DNA from: CAZYBO01 sp964645205
Lineage (GTDB): Bacteria; Pseudomonadota; Alphaproteobacteria; Rickettsiales; SXRF01
DNA: 64,000 nucleotides
Assembly (NCBI GenBank): GCA_964645205.1
Contig: CAZYBO010000003.1
Coordinates: 1 to 64,000, forward strand
Direction of reading: 5' to 3'
The position numbers were made by a program, and so were the translations under genes. How positions within the stretch are numbered: position 1 is the stretch's first letter; each line of letters opens with the position of its first letter. Below the pieces are notes generated by a model, which saw only the letters and a program-made list of their open reading frames with translations, ran no database searches and was not told where the DNA came from. Positions 51,373 through 60,553 of this stretch are shown piece after piece.

Positions 51373-53523
51373 TTACGCAGGCTCCACGAAATCTGCCAGC
51401 ACTTTCTTATGCCCGGCTTTCTCGAATTCAATGTCGAGATGGCTGCCGCTGACCGACTGTATCCGTCCGTAACCGAATTTGACGTGGAACACGCGCTTGC
51501 CTTTGCTGTAGGGCGATTCGCTAGCGGGTTTGGCAGCGGTGCCTAAGATGCTCGCCACCTCGTTCTGCCAGTTGGGCGTGGGTTTGCGCGGGGCGGTGTT
51601 CATGCCGCCGGGCTGTTTTTCGATATATTCGGACGGAATTTCGCCGATGAAGCGCGACGGGATGCTGCTCTGCCACTGATTGTAGATGCGGCGGTTGGCG
51701 GCGTGCGAGATGATGAGGTTTTTGCGCGCACGGGTGATGCCTACATAGGCAAGTCGGCGTTCTTCTTCCAGCCCTTTGCCGCCGCTTTCGTCGAGCGCGC
51801 GCTGGTGCGGGAATACGCCTTCTTCCCAGCCGGGGAGGAATACGACATCAAATTCCAAACCCTTGGCGGCATGGAGCGTCATGAGGCTGACCATGTCGGT
51901 GTCATTGCCGGTCACAGCAGCTTCGGTGACCAGGCTCACATGTTCTAAAAACGCCTGCGCGCTTTCAAAATCGCCGATGGCGCGCACGAGTTCTTTTAAG
52001 TTTTCCAGCCTGCCTGCCGCGTCGGGCGATTTTTCCAACGCCCACATCTGGCGGTAGCCGCTTTCCTCCAGTACCAGCTCGGTAACTTCGGAGAGAGATA
52101 ATTCTTCCATGCGTTTGCGCCAGCGTTCGCAGCTGTTGATGAATTGGTTGAGCGCCGCGCCCAGCTTGCCTTTGAGCGCTCCGGTTTGCAGCAGGTGTAT
52201 AGTGGCGTTGTACAGCGAAGTATTCATGCTGCGCGCGGTGGTGTGCAACTGTTGCAATGTCGCCTGCCCGATGCCGCGCTTGGGCGTGTTGATGATGCGC
52301 TCAAACGCTAAATCGTCGGTGGGAACGACCAACAGGCGCAAATAGGCCACGATGTCGCGGATTTCCGCACGCTCATAAAAGCGCAAACCGCCGACCACGC
52401 GGTACGGCACGCCGAGCGTAAGGAACCGTTCTTCAAACGCGCGCGTCTGGAAACCGGCGCGAACCAGTATCGCCATTTCCTTTAGCGGCGTGCCCGCACG
52501 CTGCAGCGTTTCCACCTCTTCACCGACATGGCGGGCTTCCTCGCCCTCGTCCCACAGCGATTTGAGTTTGATTTTTTCGCCTTCTTTCACCGGCGTCCAC
52601 AGCGTTTTTCCGAGGCGGCCGCGGTTATTTGCGATAAGCGCGCTGGCGGCGGCTAATATATGCGGGGTAGAGCGGTAATTGCATTCCAGCCGCACGATGG
52701 TGGCATCCGGGAAATCGCGCTCGAAACGCAGGATGTTGCCTACTTCCGCACCACGCCAGCTATAGATGGATTGATCGTCGTCGCCCACGCAGCAGATGTT
52801 TTTATGGCCGATGGCGAGCAGCCGTAGCCAGAGATATTGCGCGACGTTCGTATCTTGATATTCATCGACGAGGATATATTTGAAGCGGCGGGAATATTCC
52901 TCCAGCACCTGCTGGTGCGCGGTAAACAGTGTGAGCATGTGCAGGATAAGATCGCCGAAATCCACCGCGTTGAGCTGGCGCAGGCGTTCCTGATAGAGCC
53001 GGTAGACGTTGACGCCGTAGCCGCCCGCCTGATCGGTATCGTGCCCGCTGGTGATCTTATCCGGCGTCAGCCCCTGATCTTTCCAGCTCTGGATGATGGC
53101 AGAAAATAATTTCGGCGGCAGGGATTTTTCGTCGATTTTTTGCTCGGCGAGGATGGATTTCAGCAGGCGGAGTTGGTCGTCGGTATCAAGGATGGTGAAG
53201 CTCGACGTAAGCCCCAGCTTCTCGGCATGGCGGCGGATGATCCGTACGCCGATGGAATGGAACGTACCCATCCACAACGCCTGCGACGCACCGGTTAAAT
53301 GCGCCACGCGCTCGGCCATTTCGCGCGAGGCTTTGTTGGTGAAGGTTACCGCCAGTATCTCACCGGGATAGGCGAGTTTGCTCATGAGGATATGCGCGAT
53401 GCGCGTGGTGAGCACTCGCGTTTTGCCCGTGCCTGCGCCTGCGAGCACCAGCACCGCGCCTTCGGTGGCTTCCACGGCTTTGCGCTGCTCGTCGTTCAGT
53501 GTATCAAGCAGGGGGTTGGACAT
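51373..53523 (-). CDS. UvrD/PcrA-type superfamily 1 DNA helicase
   Basis: This 3'-5' helicase works in excision repair and replication. The 716-aa product has Walker A AGAGTGKT (residues 28-35), TFTNKASREMAERV, DEYQDTNVAQY, VGDDDQSIYSWRGAEVGN, LECNYRST, and the C-terminal VSLMTLHAAKGLEFDVVFLPG and AYVGITRARKNL blocks; the C-terminal tail carries a PcrA-like Tudor fold (GKRVFHVKFGYGRI). The ATG at 53523 (MSNPLLDTLNDEQRKAVE) is chosen because motif Q lies right after it; a longer open frame upstream is the reverse of the preceding gene. It is the third gene of comEC-methyltransferase-uvrD. Confidence 0.94.
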   Translation of the reverse strand: MSNPLLDTLNDEQRKAVEATEGAVLVLAGAGTGKTRVLTTRIAHILMSKLAYPGEILAVTFTNKASREMAERVAHLTGASQALWMGTFHSIGVRIIRRHAEKLGLTSSFTILDTDDQLRLLKSILAEQKIDEKSLPPKLFSAIIQSWKDQGLTPDKITSGHDTDQAGGYGVNVYRLYQERLRQLNAVDFGDLILHMLTLFTAHQQVLEEYSRRFKYILVDEYQDTNVAQYLWLRLLAIGHKNICCVGDDDQSIYSWRGAEVGNILRFERDFPDATIVRLECNYRSTPHILAAASALIANNRGRLGKTLWTPVKEGEKIKLKSLWDEGEEARHVGEEVETLQRAGTPLKEMAILVRAGFQTRAFEERFLTLGVPYRVVGGLRFYERAEIRDIVAYLRLLVVPTDDLAFERIINTPKRGIGQATLQQLHTTARSMNTSLYNATIHLLQTGALKGKLGAALNQFINSCERWRKRMEELSLSEVTELVLEESGYRQMWALEKSPDAAGRLENLKELVRAIGDFESAQAFLEHVSLVTEAAVTGNDTDMVSLMTLHAAKGLEFDVVFLPGWEEGVFPHQRALDESGGKGLEEERRLAYVGITRARKNLIISHAANRRIYNQWQSSIPSRFIGEIPSEYIEKQPGGMNTAPRKPTPNWQNEVASILGTAAKPASESPYSKGKRVFHVKFGYGRIQSVSGSHLDIEFEKAGHKKVLADFVEPA

Positions 53524-53543
53524 GGTTTTTTCGAGCGGTGCAC

Positions 53544-54158
53544 TCACGGCAGCACCAGCAATACCGGCACTATCTGGTGCGCGTGCAGCGCGGAGATAAT
53601 CGCGAACGCAGGCAGCGGCAGGAAGAATATCGCGGCATCCAGCAGTGTGCGGCGGATGAATTTCGGTTTGGCGTCCACCTGCTCCGGCTCGTTCCACAAT
53701 GCGAAATTGGGAATCCAACGCGGCACTTCGCGCACATATGCTTCATACTGCGCACCGAATTTATGGGTGAGGAACGCCTCTTCCTTCGCCACCACCTGCT
53801 TGTAGTAACCAACATAGGCGCACACCAGCAGCACCAGCACCGCAATCGACCCGAACTGCAACGCAATACCCACCGTGGCAAGGAACGAAAACACGTAAAG
53901 CGGGTTGCGCACGATGGCGAATACGCCTTCGCGCACCACCACATCGTTCTTACGGCCGCCAATAAACGCGGAGCAATAGGCACGGCCGAGCGCACCTGCA
54001 ATAACCAGCGCATAGCCCAGCCACAGCATGCACTCACGCGGGAATGCGCCGCGTGTCATGGCAGGTTCGCTGACCAGCAGCACGGCCACCAGCGCGCCTG
54101 CGAAAATACGACTGTGGAACTGGCGGGCTTTGAGGAGTTTCGGCGTGTCGGCGGTCAT
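53544..54158 (-). CDS. Isoprenylcysteine-methyltransferase-like membrane protein
   Basis: The 204-aa product has several transmembrane helices and the ICMT/PEMT SAM-binding pattern GVFAIVRNPLYVFSFLATVG...EEAFLTHKFGAQYEAYVREVPRWIP, in which R-N-P-x-Y and the E-E plus Y-x2-Y-x4-R-W-I-P parts bind cofactor. Bacterial members methylate unknown small or lipid substrates. It overlaps the comEC stop by 4 bp (ATGA) and lies 20 bp before uvrD. Confidence 0.85.
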   Translation of the reverse strand: MTADTPKLLKARQFHSRIFAGALVAVLLVSEPAMTRGAFPRECMLWLGYALVIAGALGRAYCSAFIGGRKNDVVVREGVFAIVRNPLYVFSFLATVGIALQFGSIAVLVLLVCAYVGYYKQVVAKEEAFLTHKFGAQYEAYVREVPRWIPNFALWNEPEQVDAKPKFIRRTLLDAAIFFLPLPAFAIISALHAHQIVPVLLVLP

Positions 54159-56287
54159 TGGGCACCTGTTTTTTCGGTTTGGTGGGGCATCATATCGCGA
54201 TTACCCGATTGGTAAAGCTCAGAATAAGGAATACTCACCCACGGCCGCCTGCCGCGATGCTGCCGCGCGGTTTCCACCTGCACCTGGCCGTTCTCGAAGC
54301 GCAGGCCGGTAGCTCCTTGCGAATCGAGGAATTTGCGGTCGAAACGCATGGGCATGGGAACACAGGTGTTATCGTCGAAATCGTCCGGCGTAATCAATAT
54401 ATCGGCTTTGTACTCGCATAGATCGATCAGCTCACCACGGTTTTTGCTACGCCGCACCACGATGTTTTTGCCATAGGCCTGTAGGCTGCATACTTCTTTC
54501 GTGCAGCGCGGATCGAGCGAGGAAAACTTTACATCGCCAAGCGTAAGCGCACCGTCCCTGCCCTCTGAAGAAAGCCAAGCCTTGGCGTCGAAGCTGGTAT
54601 CCGTACCGCGTAGGAACAGGTATTCGTTCGTCTGCTGAAGGCGGATTGCCACTTTAGAGGCATCGTCGCTGATGAGCAGGTCATAAGGCCGGTGCAGCGC
54701 GATGGTCGCCGTACCGATGATGACGAGCGGCACGCCAAGCAGACGCCAGCGTTGACGCCACAGGCACAGCCACAACCCGCCATACACCGCCAGCACCATC
54801 CCCCAAAACGAAGGCGACGGCAGGGGAAATGTGGACAGCGGCAGGGATGCGAACCATTTCGCGCCTGAGATCATCAGGCCGATGCCCATGTCGAGCACCG
54901 CCAGCGGCCACGCTTCCAGACCGAACGGCATGGCGATGAACGAGACAACCGCCGCGCTCATGATCCAAAATGAAGTAAGCGGCAGCAACAGCATGTTGGC
55001 AGCGATGCCCCACAGCGTTACGCGGTTGAAATGGTAGACCACCAGCGGCGTGGTAGCCAGAGTAGCAGCCAGCGAGGAGAGCATGAGCGCGAAAAAATAA
55101 ATGCCTATGCGGTGAGATAGGGCTTTGCCGCCGCCGGTGAGAACGTGGCCGTAACGCTCATACAGCGCCACCACCGCAAGCGTGGCAGCAAAGGAAAGCT
55201 GAAAACTCGCCCCGAACAACGATTCGGGGTAGAACACCAGAATGAGGCACGCCGCCCATGCCAGCGAATACAGGCTCACGCCGCGCCGGTCGAACAGCAC
55301 GGCCACCATTACGCACGCCACCATCATGAACGAACGCACCGCAGGCACCGGATAGCCCGCCAGCAGCAAATAGGAGAACGCACCCAGCAGCCCAATGCAC
55401 GCCGCGATTTTCTTCACCGGCAAGCGTTGCGCCAACGGCATGTGCAGGCATAAAAGGAAACGCGCCAACGCATATACGAGCCCGGCGGCCAGCGACATAT
55501 GCAAGCCGGAGATCGACAGCACGTGGTAGATGCCGGAATCGCGCATGGCGTCTTTCACCTTGTCGGATACCTGCGACATTTCGCCGACCATCATCGCCGA
55601 CGCCACCGCCGCGTTATCGGGCGACATCGCGGCATTCAGGCGCGCAGCGATCGACAGGCGCAGGCTGTTGAGCCACGGCACGAAACTTCCCGGCTCGGCG
55701 GATTCGGTAACGGCCACCGTGCCCGGCACATGCCCTACTGCACCAATGCCGTCAAAATAATACGCGCGCGCGAAATCGTAGCCGTGCGGCAATACCGGCG
55801 TGGGTGGCGGAAAGAGAATAGCGTTAGCGCGGATATGATCGCCCACCTTGATGCCCGGCGCGGCCTGTTTCAGCGTGACGGTGACCGCGTGCGGCGTGGT
55901 GTGCGGCTTCACGCCTTCGATGCTCACCGCGCTTAAAAACAGTTTCAGCCCTTCGTTCTTCTGCTGGATGTCGTCGATGCGGCCTTCTATCGTACGGGAA
56001 TACAGGGTTTTATGCAGCGCAGGCGCATCCACCAGCAGCGTGCGCACCCCCGCGCACAAGAAACCAACCCCCGCCAGCGCAAACGCCAGCGCCAGCAGGC
56101 GGAGCGAAGCCAGCCGCCGCCCGAACCACGCCATACACCCGAAAATGACAGCTACCAAAGCTCCCGACCATATAGGCGGCTCTTGCAAAAGGCCAAAATA
56201 GATGCCGATCCCCGTCCCCAGCAACACCGGAACCCAAAGGATAAAACGCTCGCGCTCAGCGGCAAATAGGGAAGATAGCCTCGTCAT
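54155..56287 (-). CDS. comEC: ComEC/Rec2 family DNA-uptake channel protein
   Basis: ComEC is the inner-membrane channel for single-stranded DNA in transformation. The product of about 710 aa shows the DUF4131 opening (VLLGTGIGIYFGLLQEPPIW), the OB-like part (GRIDDIQQKNEGLKLFLSAVSI), and the competence core (SGIYHVLSISGLHMSLAAGLVYAL; LLGAFSYLLLAGYPVPAVRSFMMVACVMVAVLFDRRGVSLYSLAWAACLIL) with the SGLH motif. The C-terminal region has no recognisable metallo-beta-lactamase H-x-H-x-D-H motif, so the nuclease-like domain is lacking. The ATG at 56287 is used; a TTG 18 bp upstream is possible. It is divergent from gltX. Confidence 0.92.
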   Translation of the reverse strand: MTRLSSLFAAERERFILWVPVLLGTGIGIYFGLLQEPPIWSGALVAVIFGCMAWFGRRLASLRLLALAFALAGVGFLCAGVRTLLVDAPALHKTLYSRTIEGRIDDIQQKNEGLKLFLSAVSIEGVKPHTTPHAVTVTLKQAAPGIKVGDHIRANAILFPPPTPVLPHGYDFARAYYFDGIGAVGHVPGTVAVTESAEPGSFVPWLNSLRLSIAARLNAAMSPDNAAVASAMMVGEMSQVSDKVKDAMRDSGIYHVLSISGLHMSLAAGLVYALARFLLCLHMPLAQRLPVKKIAACIGLLGAFSYLLLAGYPVPAVRSFMMVACVMVAVLFDRRGVSLYSLAWAACLILVFYPESLFGASFQLSFAATLAVVALYERYGHVLTGGGKALSHRIGIYFFALMLSSLAATLATTPLVVYHFNRVTLWGIAANMLLLPLTSFWIMSAAVVSFIAMPFGLEAWPLAVLDMGIGLMISGAKWFASLPLSTFPLPSPSFWGMVLAVYGGLWLCLWRQRWRLLGVPLVIIGTATIALHRPYDLLISDDASKVAIRLQQTNEYLFLRGTDTSFDAKAWLSSEGRDGALTLGDVKFSSLDPRCTKEVCSLQAYGKNIVVRRSKNRGELIDLCEYKADILITPDDFDDNTCVPMPMRFDRKFLDSQGATGLRFENGQVQVETARQHRGRRPWVSIPYSELYQSGNRDMMPHQTEKTGAQ

Positions 56288-56369
56288 AGGCAAAACTTGT
56301 AACAAAACCCTAGCGCCAATGCACCATTTTTGGCATACCGTGACCCTGGAACCCTAAATACATAGATTT

Positions 56370-57773
56370 ATGACCGCTATCACCCGTTTCGCACCCTCGC
56401 CCACCGGCTTCCTCCACATCGGAGGGGCGCGCACGGCGTTGTTCAACTGGCTGTATGCACGACATGCGGGCGGGAAATTCTTGCTGCGCGTCGAAGATAC
56501 CGACCGCGCGCGCTCCACGCAGGCAGCGATTGATGCGATTCTAGACGGTATGAAGTGGCTCGGTCTGGATTGGGATGGCGAGGTTGTCTACCAATATGCG
56601 CGCAAGGATCGCCATGCGGAAGTAGCGCATGAAATGCTCAAGAAAGGGCAGGCTTATTATTGCTATTGCACCGCAGAAGAGCTGGAAGCCAAGCGTAATA
56701 ACGCCAAAGCCGAGGGCAAAGTTTTCCAATATGATGGCATGTGGCGCGACCGCGACCCGTCAGAAGCGCCCGCAGGCGTCGCCCCATCCATTCGTATCAA
56801 AGCGCCGCGCGAGGGCAGCATCACGGTGCACGACAAAGTGCAAGGTGATGTAACGGTAGAATGCAAGCAACTCGACGATATGGTGCTGCTGCGCTCCGAC
56901 GGCACACCGACCTATATGCTGGCGGTGGTAGTGGACGACCACGATATGGGCGTGACGCAAATCATTCGCGGCGATGACCATCTCACCAACACCTTCCGCC
57001 AACTGCTTATCTACAACGCAATGGGCTGGACAGCGCCCGATTTCGCGCATATTCCGCTGATCCACGGCAGCGACGGCGCGAAGCTCTCTAAGCGCCACGG
57101 CGCGCTGGGCGTGGATGCCTACCGCGACATGGGCTATTTGCCGGAAGCGGTGCGCAATTATTTGCTGCGACTGGGCTGGGCGCATGGCGACGAGGAAATT
57201 ATCTCCACACAGCAGGCTATCGAATGGTTCGGGCTGGACGCAGTGGGCAAATCGCCGTCGCGTTTTGATTTCGCCAAGCTGGAGAATTTGAACGGGCATT
57301 ATATCCGCGAGGCGGATGATGCGAGGCTGGTGGAGCTGATTACGCCCATCCTGAAAAAAGACAGCAACCTTAATCCCGATGCGCACAAAAAATTATTGCT
57401 GCTCGGCATGAACGGGTTGAAGCAACGCGCGAAAACCATTGTGGAGCTGGCAAAAAATGCCGCGTTCTATGTGGTGGACGTGCATGTGCCGATGGATGAA
57501 AAGGCACGCGAACTATTGCTGGCCAAAGGCGGGTATGCGCTGCTTGACGGGCTGTTGCCGGAATTGGAAAAGTTTGAAAACTGGCACGCAGAGCCGTTGC
57601 AGGCATTCTGCAAGACATGGGGCGAAGCAAACGGCAAGAAACTCGGCGAAGTCGCGCAACCCCTGCGCGCATCGCTCACCGGCAGCACCATCTCGCCGAG
57701 CGTGTTTGAAATACTTGAAATACTCGGTAAAAAAGAAAGCTTTAGACGCTTAAATGAACGCGTGGTAGGATAA
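56370..57773 (+). CDS. gltX: Glutamyl-tRNA synthetase
   Basis: The 467-aa class I synthetase has the HIGH-type motif in RFAPSPTGFLHIGGARTALFNWLYA, the RVEDTDRARSTQ block and the KMSKS-type motif KLSKRHG. It is a discriminating or non-discriminating enzyme that charges tRNA-Glu (and in many alphaproteobacteria tRNA-Gln); the window contains no gatCAB to decide. It leads the run gltX-def-fmt-truA on one strand, with def starting 5 bp after its stop. Confidence 0.96.
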   Translation: MTAITRFAPSPTGFLHIGGARTALFNWLYARHAGGKFLLRVEDTDRARSTQAAIDAILDGMKWLGLDWDGEVVYQYARKDRHAEVAHEMLKKGQAYYCYCTAEELEAKRNNAKAEGKVFQYDGMWRDRDPSEAPAGVAPSIRIKAPREGSITVHDKVQGDVTVECKQLDDMVLLRSDGTPTYMLAVVVDDHDMGVTQIIRGDDHLTNTFRQLLIYNAMGWTAPDFAHIPLIHGSDGAKLSKRHGALGVDAYRDMGYLPEAVRNYLLRLGWAHGDEEIISTQQAIEWFGLDAVGKSPSRFDFAKLENLNGHYIREADDARLVELITPILKKDSNLNPDAHKKLLLLGMNGLKQRAKTIVELAKNAAFYVVDVHVPMDEKARELLLAKGGYALLDGLLPELEKFENWHAEPLQAFCKTWGEANGKKLGEVAQPLRASLTGSTISPSVFEILEILGKKESFRRLNERVVG

Positions 57774-57778
57774 ACATT

Positions 57779-58345
57779 ATGGCAACGTTAAAACTCATCA
57801 TCGCCCCCGACCCGATCCTGAAAACTAAATCGGCTCCGGTGGAAAAAATTGACGACAGCATCCGCGCGCTCGTGGCCGATTTGTTCGACACGATGTATGC
57901 CGAGCGTGGCATCGGGCTGGCAGCCGTGCAGGTGGGCGTGCTCAAGCGCGTGCTCGTGGCCGATGTCACCTGGAACGAAGGCGAAGGTGCGGGCGAACAA
58001 TACGCACTTATCAACCCGGAAATCATATCCGTCTCGCAGAATCCGCATGTCTATAAGGAAGGCTGCCTGTCGTTCCCCGACCAGTATGCCGACGTTACTA
58101 GGCCGGAAACCGTGCGCGTGCGCTATCTCGATATCGACGGCAAAACGCAGGAAGAAGATTTCGACGGACTGCTCGCCACCTGCATACAGCACGAAATCGA
58201 CCATTTAAACGGTATCACCTTCGTCGATCATATCTCCTCGCTGAAGCGCGACATGATTAACCGCAAGCTCACCAAGCTCAAAAAAGCCGGCGTGTTCGAC
58301 CACGACCACCATCATCACGTGCATGGCGAGCACTGCAATCATTAG
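57779..58345 (+). CDS. def: Peptide deformylase
   Basis: Def removes the formyl group from new proteins. The 188-aa product has motif 1 GIGLAAVQVG, motif 2 EGCLSFP with the metal Cys, and motif 3 QHEIDHLNG with the two His and the catalytic Glu. The tail is His-rich (DHDHHHHVHGEHCNH), longer than typical and possibly metal-binding. Its 3' end overlaps the fmt start by 23 bp, and the His-rich tail is encoded by that overlap. Confidence 0.97.
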   Translation: MATLKLIIAPDPILKTKSAPVEKIDDSIRALVADLFDTMYAERGIGLAAVQVGVLKRVLVADVTWNEGEGAGEQYALINPEIISVSQNPHVYKEGCLSFPDQYADVTRPETVRVRYLDIDGKTQEEDFDGLLATCIQHEIDHLNGITFVDHISSLKRDMINRKLTKLKKAGVFDHDHHHHVHGEHCNH

Positions 58346-59282
58346 TTCCCCTCTGCGCCTGATTTTCATGGGGACACCCATGTTTGCGTTGCCGACACTT
58401 AAGGCACTGCGTGAGACCGGTCATACCATCGTCGCCGTATATTCGCAGCCACCGCGACCTGCGGGACGCGGACAGAAGGAACGGCCTTCGCCGGTGCATG
58501 AATATGCGCTCGCGCATGGGCTGCCCGTCTATACGCCGGTCAGCTTGAAATCTGCAGAAACGCAGGCGGAGTTTGCGGCACACAAGGCCGATGCCGCGAT
58601 TGTTGTCGCCTATGGATTGTTGCTGCCACAGGCGATTCTGGATGCGTGCCCGATGGGGTGCATCAACGTACACCCTTCCCTGCTACCGCGCTGGCGCGGT
58701 GCAGCGCCGATACAGCGCACCATTATGGCAGGCGATACGCAAACGGCGATTGTGATTATGCAGATGGATGCGGGGCTGGATACGGGTGATATGCTGATGG
58801 TGGAACCGGTTGCGATTGCGCCGGGGACGAATGCGGCGATGCTGCACGATGAGTTGTCGCAAAAAGCTGCGCCGCTGGTGTTGAAAACGTTGCAGAGGGC
58901 TTTCAAGCCGGTGAAGCAGCCCACAGAGGGCGTGACCTACGCGAAGAAAATCACCAAAGAGGAATGCCGCATCGACTGGAACCGCCCGGCGGCGGATATC
59001 CTCAACCAGATTCGTGGGCTGTCGCCTGCGCCGGGTGCGGCTTTTGTCTATCAGGGCGAGCAGATTAAGATTTTCGACGCGGTGGCGTCTGCAGTACGGG
59101 AATGCGATTTCATGCGGCCTGCGCAATCGGGCGAAGTAATCAGCGCGAATTTCGACATTGCATGCGAAGGCGGGAAAAGCGTGCTGTCGCCACTGGAGAT
59201 GCAGCGCCCGGGGAAAAAGCGCATGAGCAGGCAGGAATGTTTGCAAGGGTTCCCGATTCCTCCCGGCAGCGTGCTGGGTTGA
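58323..59282 (+). CDS. fmt: Methionyl-tRNA formyltransferase
   Basis: Fmt formylates initiator Met-tRNA. The 319-aa product has the IFMGTPMFALPTLKAL opening, the catalytic segment GCINVHPSLLPRWRGAAPIQRTIMAGD with Asn and His, and the SLLPRWRGAAPI hallmark, then the C-terminal OB-like domain. The start at 58323 lies inside def; the first ATG within frame near MGTP would remove part of the fold, so the long start is kept. It forms a coupled pair with def, whose product acts on the same formyl group. Confidence 0.95.
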   Translation: MASTAIISSPLRLIFMGTPMFALPTLKALRETGHTIVAVYSQPPRPAGRGQKERPSPVHEYALAHGLPVYTPVSLKSAETQAEFAAHKADAAIVVAYGLLLPQAILDACPMGCINVHPSLLPRWRGAAPIQRTIMAGDTQTAIVIMQMDAGLDTGDMLMVEPVAIAPGTNAAMLHDELSQKAAPLVLKTLQRAFKPVKQPTEGVTYAKKITKEECRIDWNRPAADILNQIRGLSPAPGAAFVYQGEQIKIFDAVASAVRECDFMRPAQSGEVISANFDIACEGGKSVLSPLEMQRPGKKRMSRQECLQGFPIPPGSVLG

Positions 59283-59283
59283 T

Positions 59284-60030
59284 ATGCCACGCTATAAACT
59301 CACGCTGGAATATGACGGCAACGGCTATGCAGGCTGGCAGCGGCAGAACGATTTGATGAGCGTGCAAGAAGCATTGCAGATCGCGTGCTTTAAGTTTTCT
59401 GGCGAAGAAGTGAATATCGTGGGCGCAGGCCGCACCGACGCAGGCGTGCATGCCACGGCGCAGGTGGCACATATCGATTTACAAAAACCATTGGATGCGT
59501 TCCGCGTGATGCAGGGCATCAATTTTTATCTCGAAATCGGGCACAAAAACCGTATCGCGATTATCGATGCGGAAGAGGTGACGGAGGAATTCCACGCACG
59601 GTTTTCTGCGAAGGCGCGGCATTACCGCTACCGCATCATCAACCGCCGCTCGCGGCTGGGGCTGGAGCATGGGCGGGCGTGGCATGTGGTCAAACCGCTG
59701 GATATTGAAAAAATGCAGCAGGCGGCTGCGATGCTGGTCGGCCACCACGATTTCACCAGTTTCCGCGATTCGCAGTGCCAGTCAAAATCGCCGGTCAAAA
59801 CGCTGGAAAAGCTGGACATCGCACAGCATGGCGAGGAAATCATTATCATCACCAGCGCGCGCTCGTTCCTGCACCATCAGGTGCGCATCATGACCGGCAC
59901 GCTGGCGCTAGTGGGCAAAGGCAGGTGGCAGCCTCAGGACGTACAGGCCGCGCTGGATGCAAAAGACCGCGCGAAAGCAGGCGTTACCGCGCCGCCGGAC
60001 GGGTTGTATTTAGTCGGGGTGGATTATTGA
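59284..60030 (+). CDS. truA: tRNA pseudouridine(38-40) synthase TruA
   Basis: TruA isomerises uridines 38-40 in the anticodon arm. The 248-aa product starts YKLTLEYDGNGYAGWQRQ and has the catalytic Asp in GAGRTDAGVHATAQVAH, plus FHARFSAKARHYRYRI and HHQVRIMTGTLALVGKG. It starts 1 bp after fmt. A short CCCTCCCCCCC repeat piece follows the stop. Confidence 0.96.
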   Translation: MPRYKLTLEYDGNGYAGWQRQNDLMSVQEALQIACFKFSGEEVNIVGAGRTDAGVHATAQVAHIDLQKPLDAFRVMQGINFYLEIGHKNRIAIIDAEEVTEEFHARFSAKARHYRYRIINRRSRLGLEHGRAWHVVKPLDIEKMQQAAAMLVGHHDFTSFRDSQCQSKSPVKTLEKLDIAQHGEEIIIITSARSFLHHQVRIMTGTLALVGKGRWQPQDVQAALDAKDRAKAGVTAPPDGLYLVGVDY

Positions 60031-60037
60031 CTCCTAT

Positions 60038-60066
60038 ATTCCCTCCCCCCCTTGTGGGAGAGAGAG
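60038..60066. repeat. Short CCCTCCCCC-family palindrome
   Basis: CCCTCCCCCCCTTGTGGGAGAG is a single arm pair of the family inserted in mfd. It lies between the convergent truA and lipoprotein genes. Confidence 0.7.
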
Positions 60067-60074
60067 AAATAGGG

Positions 60075-60314
60075 TTAATAGCCGCGCAGCTTGCGATCCC
60101 GGTCATCTTGCTTCATCTTCTCGAATTCGCGGCGCTGTTCTTCCATCATCTTCACGGATTTTTCTTCGCGGACGCATTTATCATATTCGGCGGTTCCGGG
60201 CTTGTAGCCTAAGCCTTCGCACTTCGCCATGCCGTCATAATCCGGCTTATTATCCGCGCAACCGGCGGTAATAAGGACGAGTGCAGCGAGTGTAGAAAAT
60301 TTCAGCCATGTCAT
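60075..60314 (-). CDS. Small lipoprotein, 79 aa
   Basis: The signal peptide FSTLAALVLITAGC ends in a lipobox (LITAG-C), so the mature protein is a lipid-anchored peptide of about 60 residues: DNKPDYDGMAKCEGLGYKPGTAEYDKCVREEKSVKMM, then a basic helix. The two Cys at C-x14-C may form a disulfide; the G-x3-Y-x-x-C-x-x pattern recalls small envelope proteins with the D-x3-K-C-x2-E motif. It overlaps the 80-aa gene by 4 bp. Confidence 0.75.
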   Translation of the reverse strand: MTWLKFSTLAALVLITAGCADNKPDYDGMAKCEGLGYKPGTAEYDKCVREEKSVKMMEEQRREFEKMKQDDRDRKLRGY

Positions 60315-60553
60315 AAATCCTCCTTGCGAGATGGTTGGGTGATGTCTTTGTATTCTACTTCGATGATAGTGCTATCGCCGCCGGAGCCACGCGTGAAGCG
60401 TCGGCGCAGCCACCATTGCTGCACCATCATGATGCAAAAACCGATAATGCCCGCCGCCAACGCAAAACCGAGCATAAATAGCCCGAACCAGAGCGCCAGC
60501 ACCACGATCAGCGCCACGAACAGGGCGAATAGAATGCCGAAAATGATTTCCAT
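60311..60553 (-). CDS. Small membrane protein, 80 aa
   Basis: Two transmembrane helices (IIFGILFALFVALIVVLALWFGLFMLGFALAAGIIGFCIMMV, read as two spans) are followed by a basic cytoplasmic tail (WWLRRRFTRG). The family is not recognised. Its ATG overlaps the fliP stop (TGATG) and its stop overlaps the lipoprotein start (ATGA), so fliO-fliP-this gene-lipoprotein form one coupled set. A flagellar role is possible but not shown. Confidence 0.7.
   Translation of the reverse strand: MEIIFGILFALFVALIVVLALWFGLFMLGFALAAGIIGFCIMMVQQWWLRRRFTRGSGGDSTIIEVEYKDITQPSRKEDL

Noticed and set aside
53524..53718. N-terminal extension of the UvrD-like protein
   Set aside because: The extra 65 residues are read through the end of the methyltransferase gene and precede motif Q; helicases of this family start just before it.
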